From contig CBFGUG010000030.1 in NCBI GenBank assembly GCA_965651905.1, positions 1 to 64,000 on the forward strand: DNA of 64,000 nt, given 5' to 3'. The notes beneath the pieces were generated by a model. That model worked only from the letters and a program-made list of their open reading frames with translations. It was not told where the DNA came from and made no database searches. The position numbers were made by a program, and so were the translations under genes. Every line of letters starts with the position of its first letter. The first letter of the stretch is position 1. Below, piece by piece: positions 49,518 through 58,440 of the stretch. This DNA is from SZUA-265 sp965651905. Its GTDB lineage: Bacteria; Myxococcota_A; Polyangia; Polyangiales; Polyangiaceae.

Positions 49518-50562
49518 GCCGCTGACGTCGCTGAGCGCTCGCGCGTTCGCCGGGGTGCTTGGCCTGGCGTTGCTCGTGCACGCTGGTGACGCCGACGCGT
49601 GTGCGGGGTGTCGCAATCCGTCGTTGCCCGTCGCGCGCGGCAGTCAAGGGCCGATGCCCGCGGGGGCGCTCAGCTTTCAGAGCACGCTCTCGGGCACGAC
49701 CGTTCATGTGGTGCACGAAGCGGGCTGTGAGGATCCCGCGACGTGTGATGAACTGCCCGCGCAGCCGCTCTACCTGCACGACCAGCACCTCTACCCGCTC
49801 GAGTTGCGGCTGGGCGCGGAGTACGGGCTCAGTGAGACCTTCGGCGTCGAGTTGCAATTTCCGCTGCGCTCCGTGACGGCGCGGGTTCACTACACCACGC
49901 CCGACGGCGAACCCTACGAGCCGCTCGACGAAGGCAATCACCACAGAGACGAGACGGTTGCAGGCCCAGGAGATCCATGGCTGCTGTTTCGCGCGGGGAC
50001 GTTGGTTGAACGCTTCTGGTTAGCGGCGCGCGTCGGGGTATCGTTGCCGCTCGGCAGCACCGAAGCAGATCCGTTCGAACTCGGCGATCAGGGTTTGCGC
50101 CACCAACACATTCAGTTTGGTACGGGCACGTTCGACCCCGTGCTCGTGTTGGAAGTCTCACGCCGATTCGACGACCATTCGGTCTCGCTGTTTGCTCAAG
50201 GCCAGGCGTCGCTCTACGAGAATCACTACGGCTACCAAGCGCCCCACCGAATCTACTCGGGAGCCGATTACGGCCTGACGTTGTCACGATCGTTTGGCGC
50301 GAGGCTCGGCGTACACGTGCTGAGCGAGGGCCAGGAGCGCTGGCAGGGCGAAGTGCAACAAGACGGCAACCTCGGTCGCACCGAACTGTTGGCATCCGGG
50401 CAGTTTTTCTGGACGTTCGACGCCAGCGAACTCGGCATACAAGCTCGCGTGCCGCTGTATCGACACATCGTCAGCGGCGACGAAGATCCGGGTGAGTTGA
50501 GTTCACCTCTCGCACTGTCAGTGTCGTATTCAGTGCTTTGGGAGCGCGTGGGCGGTCTTTGA
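49483..50562 (+). CDS. Outer-membrane beta-barrel-like protein coupled to the thioredoxin lipoprotein
   Basis: The ATG 49483 lies 35 bases inside the preceding gene and gives a signal peptide (AFAGVLGLALLVHAGDADA); a GTG at 49555 is the alternative. The mature 325-odd residues start with CAGCRNPSLP and consist of alternating amphipathic strands with aromatic ends (YPLELRLGAEYGLSETFGVE, VFDPVLVLEVSRRF-like), ending in LSVSYSVLWERVGGL, as in transporter-type outer-membrane barrels. Its partner with metal-type Cys motifs suggests a metal or redox function. No specific family is recognised. Confidence 0.7.
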   Translation: MRSTVCSAKASEPLTSLSARAFAGVLGLALLVHAGDADACAGCRNPSLPVARGSQGPMPAGALSFQSTLSGTTVHVVHEAGCEDPATCDELPAQPLYLHDQHLYPLELRLGAEYGLSETFGVELQFPLRSVTARVHYTTPDGEPYEPLDEGNHHRDETVAGPGDPWLLFRAGTLVERFWLAARVGVSLPLGSTEADPFELGDQGLRHQHIQFGTGTFDPVLVLEVSRRFDDHSVSLFAQGQASLYENHYGYQAPHRIYSGADYGLTLSRSFGARLGVHVLSEGQERWQGEVQQDGNLGRTELLASGQFFWTFDASELGIQARVPLYRHIVSGDEDPGELSSPLALSVSYSVLWERVGGL

Positions 50563-50630
50563 GGCTGGGCAGTGCACGACTGGCGCTCGAGCAGCGACTG
50601 TTCGTCATGCGGTGCTATTGAGCACAGTGA

Positions 50631-50666
50631 AGGGCAAGCCGCGCACTCAGCTCTGCGACTTGCCCT
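50631..50666. terminator. Hairpin between convergent genes
   Basis: AGGGCAAG (50631-50638) and CTTGCCCT (50659-50666) pair perfectly around a 20-base loop, between the convergent outer-membrane and BNR-lipoprotein genes. It lacks a T tract; terminator function is likely from position. Confidence 0.45.
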
Positions 50667-50674
50667 CGCCCGGA

Positions 50675-52600
50675 TCACTCGCGCGTGAGGATGCCCACGA
50701 CCTGCGCGCTGTACATTTGAGCGGTCTGATAGTTGCCGCGGAACCACAACAGCGCCGTGTTCTGCGCGTCCCACTTGGGCACGGCGGGGCGCAGGTTTTC
50801 ATTGGGCGAGTTCATCGTAACCGGCTCCCACTGGAACGAAGCACCGTCGTCACAACTCACGCCCTTCCAAATCTCGTTGACGGGGTACTCCGTCGAGTTA
50901 TCCCGCGGGTCGATGTTGGTGGAGACGTAGATCACATGGGGATCATCTGGGTCGAGCGCTGCGCCGCCGAGGTAATCCTCTTCCCACCAGTCGCTCTTGT
51001 TGCGGTAGAGCGTTCGGCCGCCTCGCACGAGGTAGGTCGATGTCCACTGCGTACCGTCGAAGCGTGAATACGCGACGTGATGACCGGGGTTGCAGTTGTT
51101 CTTGTCTGGGCATTCGTTCTCACGCCCCTGCCACAGAACGCCGATGGTGCCGTCTTCGTAGCGGGCGACGTCGAAGTTCCACAACCGCCGCATCGTGACC
51201 CCATCGAGCGCGCTCCCGGCCTCGAAGATGCGGGTGTAGCTCGTTATCCCGCGAGCATTGTCATCGAGCACGTTGTCGTCGACCTCTTGATCGAAGGAGT
51301 CGTACACCTTCCCGCCCTGGACGTAGCCATGGTAGATGCTCGTGTTGGCGTCTCGCGGGTGCGCCTCGGTGGCGAAGAAGTCGATGCGATCGACGCCGTT
51401 GCCCCAATATTTGTAGTAGCCGGCGTTGTAGCCTTGCTGCGGACTCGACGTGAGGCGTCCCCCGTAGTCCCATGTTTGCCCGTTGTCTTCAGAGAGCATG
51501 AAATACGGGCTGGTTTCGACTGAACGAATGAAGTTGTAGATCCGCCCTTCGGAGCTGAGCTTCCAGGGATTGTTGTAGGTGACCTCGCTGGTCGAGCCGT
51601 TGGGTCCCGGCCAGGGGCACCCCTTACCCCAAGTGTGAGTCACCTGCCCTCCCCAGGCGCCGTCCGTATAGTTGCGCCAGTACGTGTTGCAATCCACGTT
51701 GTGGTGCGCCCACGCCACGAAGTACTCGCCGGGCGCCGTGATCACGATGCCCCCGTTGTTGTGATCGTCCGAGTAGCTGAGCGTGCCCAGTTCCATCTTG
51801 TCATTCGTGCCGGTCGCCAGATCGTGAATGACGGCGTCGATGTTCCTGGTGGCGGTCTGATTTTGTGCGTTGGACGCGGCGCTGCTCACGACGATCTTGC
51901 CCGCTTCGACGTCCACCACGACGCGCTCGTCGTTGTACCAAGTCCACCCGCCATTGTCGTTGAACACGGTGACGTCACCGTTCGTCCAACCGTCGGGGAA
52001 GGTCTCCGGAAGTTCTGGCGGCTCGTAGGGACACGTCGACGGCCCGTCAGGTGTCTCCATTCCCGAACCACCGTCTGCTTCGACGACGGTTTCGCCTCCT
52101 CCCGCGCCGCCGTCACCGCCGACTGGAGGATCATCGTCATCTCCCGTCCCCACCATGCCGCCACTGCCGCCGCTGCCGCCGCTGCCCTGTGGCGCCGAGC
52201 CGGTCGAGGTCGTGGTCGCACTGCCGTCGGGAGGGGCGCTCGTCGACTGAGTTGGACTTGTGGACCCGGCAGTGCCCATGTCATCTGCAGTGTTCGTCCC
52301 AGTCTGAGCTGGTGTGGTGGTCCCCGTGCCGTTGGATGACGTCATCGAGGACTGAGAGCCGTCTTGGGACTGAGCAGTGTTGGTCGCGGTCGACGAGCTG
52401 TCTGTCGTCGACGTGCCACTGGACTGGGTGACCGCACCATCGCCGCTACCAGCGTCTTCGCTCGTGCAGCCGGACGCCGCAGCCAGTGCCGCGCAGCCGA
52501 CCCCGACCCAGGCACCGAGCCTACCGAGCCGCCTGCGTTGCTCGCTGCGACTCGGCGCTGCAGCATGCTGTAGCGCTCGGGGTGAGCGAACTCGGTTCAT
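50675..52600 (-). CDS. BNR-repeat-type beta-propeller lipoprotein (BNR-4-like)
   Basis: The ATG 52600 gives a 641-residue lipoprotein (lipobox AAASGC) with a Ser/Thr-rich then Gly/Asp-rich linker of about 130 residues. The large domain (about 185-640) has the BNR-4-like opening GGWTWYNDERVVVD and the recurring Asp-box-like turns of a beta-propeller (SEDNGQTWDYGG, DDGASFQWEP). It contains DDHNNGGIVI, WAHHNVDCNTYWRN, VLWQGREN and ALLWFRGNY. Members of this group include polysaccharide lyases and sialidase-like proteins; here the activity cannot be assigned. Probably surface-exposed and acting on glycans. Confidence 0.82.
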   Translation of the reverse strand: MNRVRSPRALQHAAAPSRSEQRRRLGRLGAWVGVGCAALAAASGCTSEDAGSGDGAVTQSSGTSTTDSSSTATNTAQSQDGSQSSMTSSNGTGTTTPAQTGTNTADDMGTAGSTSPTQSTSAPPDGSATTTSTGSAPQGSGGSGGSGGMVGTGDDDDPPVGGDGGAGGGETVVEADGGSGMETPDGPSTCPYEPPELPETFPDGWTNGDVTVFNDNGGWTWYNDERVVVDVEAGKIVVSSAASNAQNQTATRNIDAVIHDLATGTNDKMELGTLSYSDDHNNGGIVITAPGEYFVAWAHHNVDCNTYWRNYTDGAWGGQVTHTWGKGCPWPGPNGSTSEVTYNNPWKLSSEGRIYNFIRSVETSPYFMLSEDNGQTWDYGGRLTSSPQQGYNAGYYKYWGNGVDRIDFFATEAHPRDANTSIYHGYVQGGKVYDSFDQEVDDNVLDDNARGITSYTRIFEAGSALDGVTMRRLWNFDVARYEDGTIGVLWQGRENECPDKNNCNPGHHVAYSRFDGTQWTSTYLVRGGRTLYRNKSDWWEEDYLGGAALDPDDPHVIYVSTNIDPRDNSTEYPVNEIWKGVSCDDGASFQWEPVTMNSPNENLRPAVPKWDAQNTALLWFRGNYQTAQMYSAQVVGILTRE

Positions 52601-52761
52601 CAGGTCAGCGGGCATTTACAACTCCAATCTAGGGGCGAAGACGGCAGGAAAGGTAGCCTACCTGCCATAGTAATGCCCCAACTTGTACATGCAGATCGTG
52701 AGGATCCAGGGACCCGAAGGATCTTGGTCGGATCCACGCCAGTCTGCGGCACCGGATTATT

Positions 52762-54003
52762 TCACCAGGTCCGGAGCCCCTGGTTCCTGCCGCGTCCCGT
52801 TTCGGCAGTGTCGGCGCTTGGTCGAGGCGTCGGCTCGGTCGACCTAGACGGGTTCTTGAGCGCCGAGAATTGCTCATGCTGGCGATGGCGACGAATCGTC
52901 AAAGCGACAGCCGCGACGACCCCCCAACACGACAGCCATCCATTGCCCTGCGAGTTGCCGACGACCATCGCGCACCCGGGCGTCACCGCGTGGTCGGGTG
53001 ACGCGTCGAACGAGCCCGGGGGAATTTGGGCGGGAGGCGGGGGCGCAGGTCGCTGATTGAGTAAGACGCGCGCTTGGGCTTCGGTCTCGGCTCGCGCCGC
53101 CAGGAGCAACGTCGTCGGATACGTGTCTTCGGGTAACGTTCGGCACGTGTCCGCGAACACGGGGTTTCTTGTCGAGGTTTCGTCGACGGGCGGCTCCGTG
53201 GGTGTGCCGCAGGCGGTCAGTGTCGTGGATTCGCCGAACACGGTGGCGGCGGTGCCTTCGAGGCAATGTTCTCCGTGCTCGATAACCTGAAACGCGTCCA
53301 ACGTCGGGTGCCGCATCAGGTTGTCGAACACCGTCTCCAGCGACAGATCCAAGTACGGTATCCCCGGGCCATCCCACGAGCCTCCGATCAATGCCTCTGC
53401 TTGCTGTTTCCAGCACTGGTAACACGAGGCCTCGCTGCCGCATTCATTGGCGACGACTTCGCAACACTGCTCGCTCACAGACGTGTAGTTCGGCACATGG
53501 TCGAACAGCGTGAGGTCGACGGTGGGTAAGAAGTTCGCACTCGTCCCGTCGATGTAGGTGAACTCGAAGCTCGATTCGGCGAAGTGATAGTCCGCCTCTG
53601 GGCGATCGACATCGGCTCGATGGGCGACACCCGAAGCCAAACTCGCCGTGTAGGTTCGACCGATCTGACGATCGGCGGCGTAGGTCCACCCGAGCTCGAG
53701 GCTAGCTTCACCTGCGTCCATAGACGTCAGTGCGCCCTCGGGGTCGCCGTCGACAGACAGCGGTACGTCGGAGTAGTGAGTCACCACGCTGTTCCACAGT
53801 CCACTCGCAGGTAGCAGCGCGGTGGGCGAGTCGCGAGGGACCTGCGAATACCAGCGCCGAGCCGCGTCGTCGTCCCTGAGAGACAGCCACACGACGGGTC
53901 GGGGTTCGATCGGAGGTAACGCTGCAGCCGCCGGCACGCGACCCACGCCCCCGAACAACGCAGCGACACACCCCACCCACCATAGCCGCCATCCGCTGCC
54001 CAT
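52762..54003 (-). CDS. Exported Cys-containing protein with MYXO-CTERM-like segment
   Basis: The ATG 54003 gives a 413-residue protein with a signal peptide (WWVGCVAALFGG). The central part (about 40-330) has scattered cysteines (EQCCEVVANECGSEASCYQC) but no catalytic motif. Near the end, after a Pro-rich stretch, comes TPGCAMVVGN, a hydrophobic segment (WLSCWGVVAAVALTI) and RRHRQ, resembling the MYXO-CTERM sorting signal (Cys, membrane segment, Arg cluster). Unusually, about 35 further polar residues follow the Arg cluster. It may be sorted to the surface; the family is unknown. Confidence 0.68.
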   Translation of the reverse strand: MGSGWRLWWVGCVAALFGGVGRVPAAAALPPIEPRPVVWLSLRDDDAARRWYSQVPRDSPTALLPASGLWNSVVTHYSDVPLSVDGDPEGALTSMDAGEASLELGWTYAADRQIGRTYTASLASGVAHRADVDRPEADYHFAESSFEFTYIDGTSANFLPTVDLTLFDHVPNYTSVSEQCCEVVANECGSEASCYQCWKQQAEALIGGSWDGPGIPYLDLSLETVFDNLMRHPTLDAFQVIEHGEHCLEGTAATVFGESTTLTACGTPTEPPVDETSTRNPVFADTCRTLPEDTYPTTLLLAARAETEAQARVLLNQRPAPPPPAQIPPGSFDASPDHAVTPGCAMVVGNSQGNGWLSCWGVVAAVALTIRRHRQHEQFSALKNPSRSTEPTPRPSADTAETGRGRNQGLRTW

Positions 54004-54128
54004 CGAATGAGCGTAGCACTCGTTCGGGTCCACGCCTGGACGGCCTGCCGCACTCGTACAGTGAGCTGCCCCGGGTTGCCTTCGTGGAACAACTCGACGA
54101 CAACTCTACACCCAACTGGTCGAAAGCC

Positions 54129-55331
54129 ATGCCCAAGACGATCACGTTAGACGCAGCCAGGCGTATCGCCCTCGGCGCCCAGGGGTTCGCTGGCAAACGC
54201 GTGACCAGCCAACGTGTGGCCAGCAAACCCGCGACACGCCACTACGCGAGTGTCATGGCGCGGCTGGGCTTGATCCAGCTCGACTCGGTGAACGTGTGCA
54301 CCCGCAGCCACTACATGCCGTTCTACGCGCGCCTCGGGCCGTACGATCAGCGGCACCTGGACACTTGGCTCAACACCCAGCAGCGGCATTTCGAGTATTG
54401 GGCGCATGAAGCGTCGGTGATGCCTGTGGAGCAGTATCCGCTGTGGCGTTGGCGCATGCAAGAGTGGCAGCCGTGGAAGAGCGCGCAGCGAGTGATGCAA
54501 CAGCACCCACAACTCACGCAGAGCGTGCTGCGCCAGATTCACGAACGCGGACCATTGACGCTCAAAGATCTCGATGCACCCAAGACACGCAGCTCCTCCA
54601 ACTGGTGGGGCTACGGCCCAGCTAAGCTAGTGCTGGAAACACTCTTCGGTCAGGGTACGCTCACCGCGCGACGAACGAACGCATTCGCCAGGCTCTACGA
54701 CCTACCTGAACGCGCGATCCCGAGCGCAGTGCGTCGCGACACGCGCTACGACAGCCGCGCGGCGCATGAGGCACTGCTGTTACGCGCAACCAAGCACCAC
54801 GGCATCGGCACGGCGCAGGACCTCGCCGACTATTACCGCCTGAAAATGACCATCGCACGACCGATTCTCGCAGCACTCGCGGCCTCGGGTCGGATCGAAG
54901 AAGTGGTCGTGGAAGGGTGGAAGGGCCCCGTTTATCTCGACCCAGCAGCGCGCTGTCCGCGAGAGATTCGGGCTGGAACGCTCCTCAGTCCATTCGACCC
55001 GCTCATCTGGCGTCGAGAGCGCGCTGAAAGACTCTTCGACTTCCACTACCGCATCGAAATCTACACGCCACCCGATCAGCGCAAGCACGGCTATTACGTG
55101 CTCCCGTTCTTGCTGGACGGCAAGCTCGTCGCGCGCGTCGATCTCAAAGCTGACCGCAAGCGAAGTACGCTCGACGTATTGTCAGCGTTCGTCGAACTGG
55201 GATGCAACGAGACTCGAGTGGCGCGCGCCCTGTTTACGGAGCTCGAGCGATTCGCGAGCTGGCTCGGTCTTGGCAACGTGTCCCTCGGCGCACGCGGCAA
55301 TCTGATGAGCGCTCTGCGGCGTCACGCCTGA
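54129..55331 (+). CDS. Winged-helix DNA glycosylase, YcaQ/AlkX-like
   Basis: Start taken at ATG 54129 (MPKTITLDAARRIALG). The 400-residue protein matches the HTH_42/YcaQ family: LGLIQLDSVNVCTRSH (with the Gln-Leu-Asp catalytic QΦD motif), FEYWAHEASVMP, WWGYGPAKLVLETLF, GTAQDLADYYRL, LLSPFDPLIWRRERAERLFDF in two blocks (LLSPFDPLIW, RLFDFHYRIEIY) and GYYVLPFLLDGKLVARVD. YcaQ/AlkX enzymes unhook interstrand crosslinks and remove alkylated bases. The protein is cytoplasmic. It is near another alkylation-repair gene (Ada, 57147), though not in the same operon. Confidence 0.93.
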   Translation: MPKTITLDAARRIALGAQGFAGKRVTSQRVASKPATRHYASVMARLGLIQLDSVNVCTRSHYMPFYARLGPYDQRHLDTWLNTQQRHFEYWAHEASVMPVEQYPLWRWRMQEWQPWKSAQRVMQQHPQLTQSVLRQIHERGPLTLKDLDAPKTRSSSNWWGYGPAKLVLETLFGQGTLTARRTNAFARLYDLPERAIPSAVRRDTRYDSRAAHEALLLRATKHHGIGTAQDLADYYRLKMTIARPILAALAASGRIEEVVVEGWKGPVYLDPAARCPREIRAGTLLSPFDPLIWRRERAERLFDFHYRIEIYTPPDQRKHGYYVLPFLLDGKLVARVDLKADRKRSTLDVLSAFVELGCNETRVARALFTELERFASWLGLGNVSLGARGNLMSALRRHA

Positions 55332-55375
55332 TAGTGTTCCGCGAGCTTTCAGGCGAGCTGTGCTGCACCGCAGAC

Positions 55376-56956
55376 TCAGCGCACGCCACAATCGTCGCAG
55401 TCAGTACCCAGGCTGCACAAGGCGGTTTCGGCGCCCGGCCCGCCATCGTCACAGATCCCGTCACTGGGGTAGACGCAACTGTTTCCGCACAGGGAGTTGG
55501 CGGGGTCGCAGTCGTCGCAGTCGGTTCCGTCCTCGCACAAGGGATAGAGCCCACCTTCGTTGCAAATCCCGTCGTTGGCGTACAGACAAGAATCACAGCC
55601 TGGTCCAGGTTCACAGTCGGTGCAGTCGGTGCCATCGCTGCACAGCCCGGTCCCCGTGCCCGGATGGTCACACTGACCGTCCAGGGCGTACGGACAAACA
55701 TCGCTGCACGCCGGCCTAGCCGAACACGCGAGCGGACAGGGCCCATCCCCGGCAGCCGAGTTGAACGTACCCTCGATAACGAGACGTCCAGTTGGGTTAG
55801 GGATTAACAGCCTGTCTCCCCCGTAGTCTTCCAGCGATCCGCCTAGGCTCAGCTCCAGGCGCTGCGCAACGCACGAGCTCTCAACGTTGTAGTCGTCGAT
55901 AGTGAGTTGGCTCATTTCGACTAGCCCCTCCAGGTACGCACCACGACCGTACTGTCCCTCGGCAATGTCCAAGAAGTCTGGGCACTGCGAGTCAGCCATG
56001 AACGAGACGTCTGACACACGAATACCATTGGCCGCGTCAAGACACCCTTCCGCCGTGAGTTCGAACATGCACCCAGAGCCAGACTCCAAGTACAAGAATA
56101 CTTCTCTGATGCACCCGTCTTCGACCTGATCGACGTCGCGCTTGTGCCGCAACAAGACGTATGCGCTGTCAAACGTGACCTCCATGTGGTCTTGAACGAG
56201 CCAGGTTTTCGTTTCTCGGTCTTGAACTCCCTCGAAGACGAGTGAACCCGAAACCTCGAACGAGTCGCACTCGTCCGAAGCGCCGTCATCGTCTAGCAGT
56301 GAAGTGTCGTCGGTGGCGTCTTCGTCTACATCGGCATCGTCCGCAGAGTCGTCGTCGTCGCTCGAGGTGTCGTCTTTGGTCGAGTCATCCACCCGCGTGT
56401 CATCTGCGGAAGAGTCGTCGGTCGCGGAGTCATCCGCCGACGAGTCATCAGACGAGGCGTCGTCATTCGACGAGTCGTCCGCCTGGGTATCATCTGCGTC
56501 CGAATCGTTACGTTCGTCATCGCTGGAGTCATCGGGGCTGGAATCGTCATCGGCGGAGCCGTCGTCGTCGCCGTCGTCACTCTCGCTGTCGTCGTCTGGG
56601 TCTTCGTCAGTGGAGCGATCGTCGTCGCCGTCTGGCTGGTCATCGGTAGAGCGATCGTCGTCGTCCTGTTCGTCGCGATCGCTGTGGCTCGAGCTAGGCA
56701 CGTCGACGCACAGATCCGACAGGCATTGCAAACCGCTGTTGCAAGTACTGTTGGGGTAACACGCACAGGTCTCGGTGCCGACTGCACAATCAGCGCGTCC
56801 ATCATCGACGGACGTCGCAGCCTGACCGCTGCTGTCGCCGTCACCGCCCAAAATCCCACACCCCGCTGAGCCATACGCCGACACACCGAGGGCGAGTAAG
56901 ACCCATGGCAACGAAATAAGGGGCCTGCGGGGAACGAATGACCAGCGAGAGAACAT
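55376..56956 (-). CDS. Large acidic lipoprotein with Asp/Ser repeats and Cys-rich C-terminal repeats
   Basis: The ATG 56956 starts a signal peptide with lipobox GSAGC. The 526-residue product has a small Cys module (about 60-90), then about 150 residues almost entirely Asp/Ser/Glu (repeats like DDSSADDSATDDSS), a beta-rich domain (about 240-410) without known motif, and four tandem C-terminal modules with the pattern C-x2-Y-x2-DG-x-C then LC-x2-GTDC-x-DC. The modules look like small disulfide-stabilised metal-binding or adhesive units seen in exported myxobacterial proteins. The acidic region may bind Ca2+. Function unknown. Confidence 0.8.
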   Translation of the reverse strand: MFSRWSFVPRRPLISLPWVLLALGVSAYGSAGCGILGGDGDSSGQAATSVDDGRADCAVGTETCACYPNSTCNSGLQCLSDLCVDVPSSSHSDRDEQDDDDRSTDDQPDGDDDRSTDEDPDDDSESDDGDDDGSADDDSSPDDSSDDERNDSDADDTQADDSSNDDASSDDSSADDSATDDSSADDTRVDDSTKDDTSSDDDDSADDADVDEDATDDTSLLDDDGASDECDSFEVSGSLVFEGVQDRETKTWLVQDHMEVTFDSAYVLLRHKRDVDQVEDGCIREVFLYLESGSGCMFELTAEGCLDAANGIRVSDVSFMADSQCPDFLDIAEGQYGRGAYLEGLVEMSQLTIDDYNVESSCVAQRLELSLGGSLEDYGGDRLLIPNPTGRLVIEGTFNSAAGDGPCPLACSARPACSDVCPYALDGQCDHPGTGTGLCSDGTDCTDCEPGPGCDSCLYANDGICNEGGLYPLCEDGTDCDDCDPANSLCGNSCVYPSDGICDDGGPGAETALCSLGTDCDDCGVR

Positions 56957-57146
56957 CGTGATCGGAGTAACTAGATTCACGCATCTAGGCAATACGCCAC
57001 GTACCAGTAGCATCCTGACGAAGCGTCTCACCGCGTTTCATTATGACGATTCGCGTCGTGCAAGTCGGATCAGCGAGTGCAGCACGGGCGGAACGAGCCT
57101 CGCGGCGGAATCGGCCGACCCGCGCACGTCGTGCAGCGGGTCAACT

Positions 57147-58199
57147 CTACAGTTGCTCACGGCGAAGCAGCTCTTGCTTGCGTTCCACGCCCCAGCGATA
57201 CCCCGAGAGCGAACCGTCGCGGCGAACGACGCGATGGCAGGGCACGGCGACCGCAACGGGATTGCTCGCACAGGCTTGCGCGATCGCGCGGGCGCCCTGC
57301 GGCATCTTCAGTTTCTTCGCGAGCTCCGAGTAGCTCACGGTGCTACCTGGTGGGATTCTGCGCAGCGCGTTCCACACTCGCTGCTGAAACGAGGTGCCGA
57401 TCAGATCGAGCGGTAAGTCGATCGGCGTTCGCGGCGTCTCGACCAAACGGATCACCTGACTCACCCAGCTTTCGAACTCGGCGTCACCGCCGACGAGGTG
57501 TGCCTGACGAAAGCGATCCTGAAAGTCTTCGACCAGACCCTCTGGCTGGTCGCCTAGTAACACGCAGCACACACCACGTCGCGTGGCCGCGACCAAGATC
57601 GAACCGAGCGAACACTCGCCCACCGCAAAACGGATTTCGGCGCCCGTGCCCCCCCGGCGAAAGTCTTGCGGATCCATACCGAGCATGTCTTTCGATTGAG
57701 CATAAAAGCGCCCACTCGACGCAAAGCCCGCCTCGTAGATCGCTTCAGTGACCGTCGCACCCCGCTGCAACGCTTGCGACGTTCGTTCGCGGCGCTGTGC
57801 GTCGCTGTACGCCTTTGGGGTCACGCCCGTCACCGTCTTGAACACTCGGTGAAAATGGTAGCGGCTCATGCCGACCGACTCGGCCAACTCCGCCAGATCG
57901 AGCGGAGTTTCCGCTCGTTCGATGAGGCGACAAGCGCTGACGACCGCGGCAAGGTTGCGTTCGTGAACCGACGGCTGCCTTGGGCGGCAGCGCTTACACG
58001 CGCGGTAGCCAGCCGTCTCAGCGCGTTCGCATGACGGATAGAACTCGACGTTGCACCGCAACGGGCGTCGCGAAGGGCAACTGGGACGACAGTAGATCCC
58101 CGTCGTGGTCACAGCGTAGACGAATGGCGCGCCGTGTTCATCGCGACGGGCGACGCGCTTCCAGCAGTCGTCTTCATTCAGGGGGGGAGTAAAGGTCAT
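57147..58199 (-). CDS. ada: Ada: bifunctional methylated-DNA-protein methyltransferase and AraC-type activator
   Basis: Numbered from ATG 58199, the 350-residue protein has all Ada parts. The N-terminal zinc domain has Cys37 and Cys41 (YCRPSCPSRRP), equivalent to Cys38/42 of E. coli Ada, and ACKRCRPRQP. The AraC-type HTH follows (LAESVGMSRYHFHRVFK). The C-terminal methyltransferase has FQQRVWNALRRIPPG, NPVAVAVPCHRVV (acceptor Cys) and GYRWGVERKQELL. It repairs methylphosphotriesters and O6-methylguanine and, when methylated, activates repair genes. A start at 58238 is possible. It appears to be transcribed alone. Confidence 0.96.
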   Translation of the reverse strand: MTFTPPLNEDDCWKRVARRDEHGAPFVYAVTTTGIYCRPSCPSRRPLRCNVEFYPSCERAETAGYRACKRCRPRQPSVHERNLAAVVSACRLIERAETPLDLAELAESVGMSRYHFHRVFKTVTGVTPKAYSDAQRRERTSQALQRGATVTEAIYEAGFASSGRFYAQSKDMLGMDPQDFRRGGTGAEIRFAVGECSLGSILVAATRRGVCCVLLGDQPEGLVEDFQDRFRQAHLVGGDAEFESWVSQVIRLVETPRTPIDLPLDLIGTSFQQRVWNALRRIPPGSTVSYSELAKKLKMPQGARAIAQACASNPVAVAVPCHRVVRRDGSLSGYRWGVERKQELLRREQL

Positions 58200-58238
58200 C
58201 GGGGGCCACGTGTTCGAAACCAGCTGCGCGTCAATCAT

Positions 58239-58440
58239 CTTGCAGACTAGCTAACCCGAGAGGACCTCTGCACTCCGATTGTTGCTCCCAAACTGGGCTA
58301 GCTTTGGAACGTGGAGAAACCTGCTGGGACCTTCGACTCAAGCCGCCAAGCCGTGATCAGCGGTGCCTGACGCGTAAACGATCCCGCAAACGCTCCATCG
58401 CTTTCCTGCGACACGGAAATCTGTGATGGGTAACGAGTCG
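58239..58440. other. Intergenic region upstream of ada
   Basis: No gene or strong hairpin was seen in these 202 bases. They should contain the ada promoter; no A box (Ada-binding) motif close to the E. coli consensus was recognised. Confidence 0.4.

Noticed and set aside
56304..56759. Ser-rich plus-strand frame at 56.3-56.8 kb
   Set aside because: It is the complement of the GAC/TCC-type Asp/Ser repeat in the minus-strand lipoprotein; the repeat makes every frame open.
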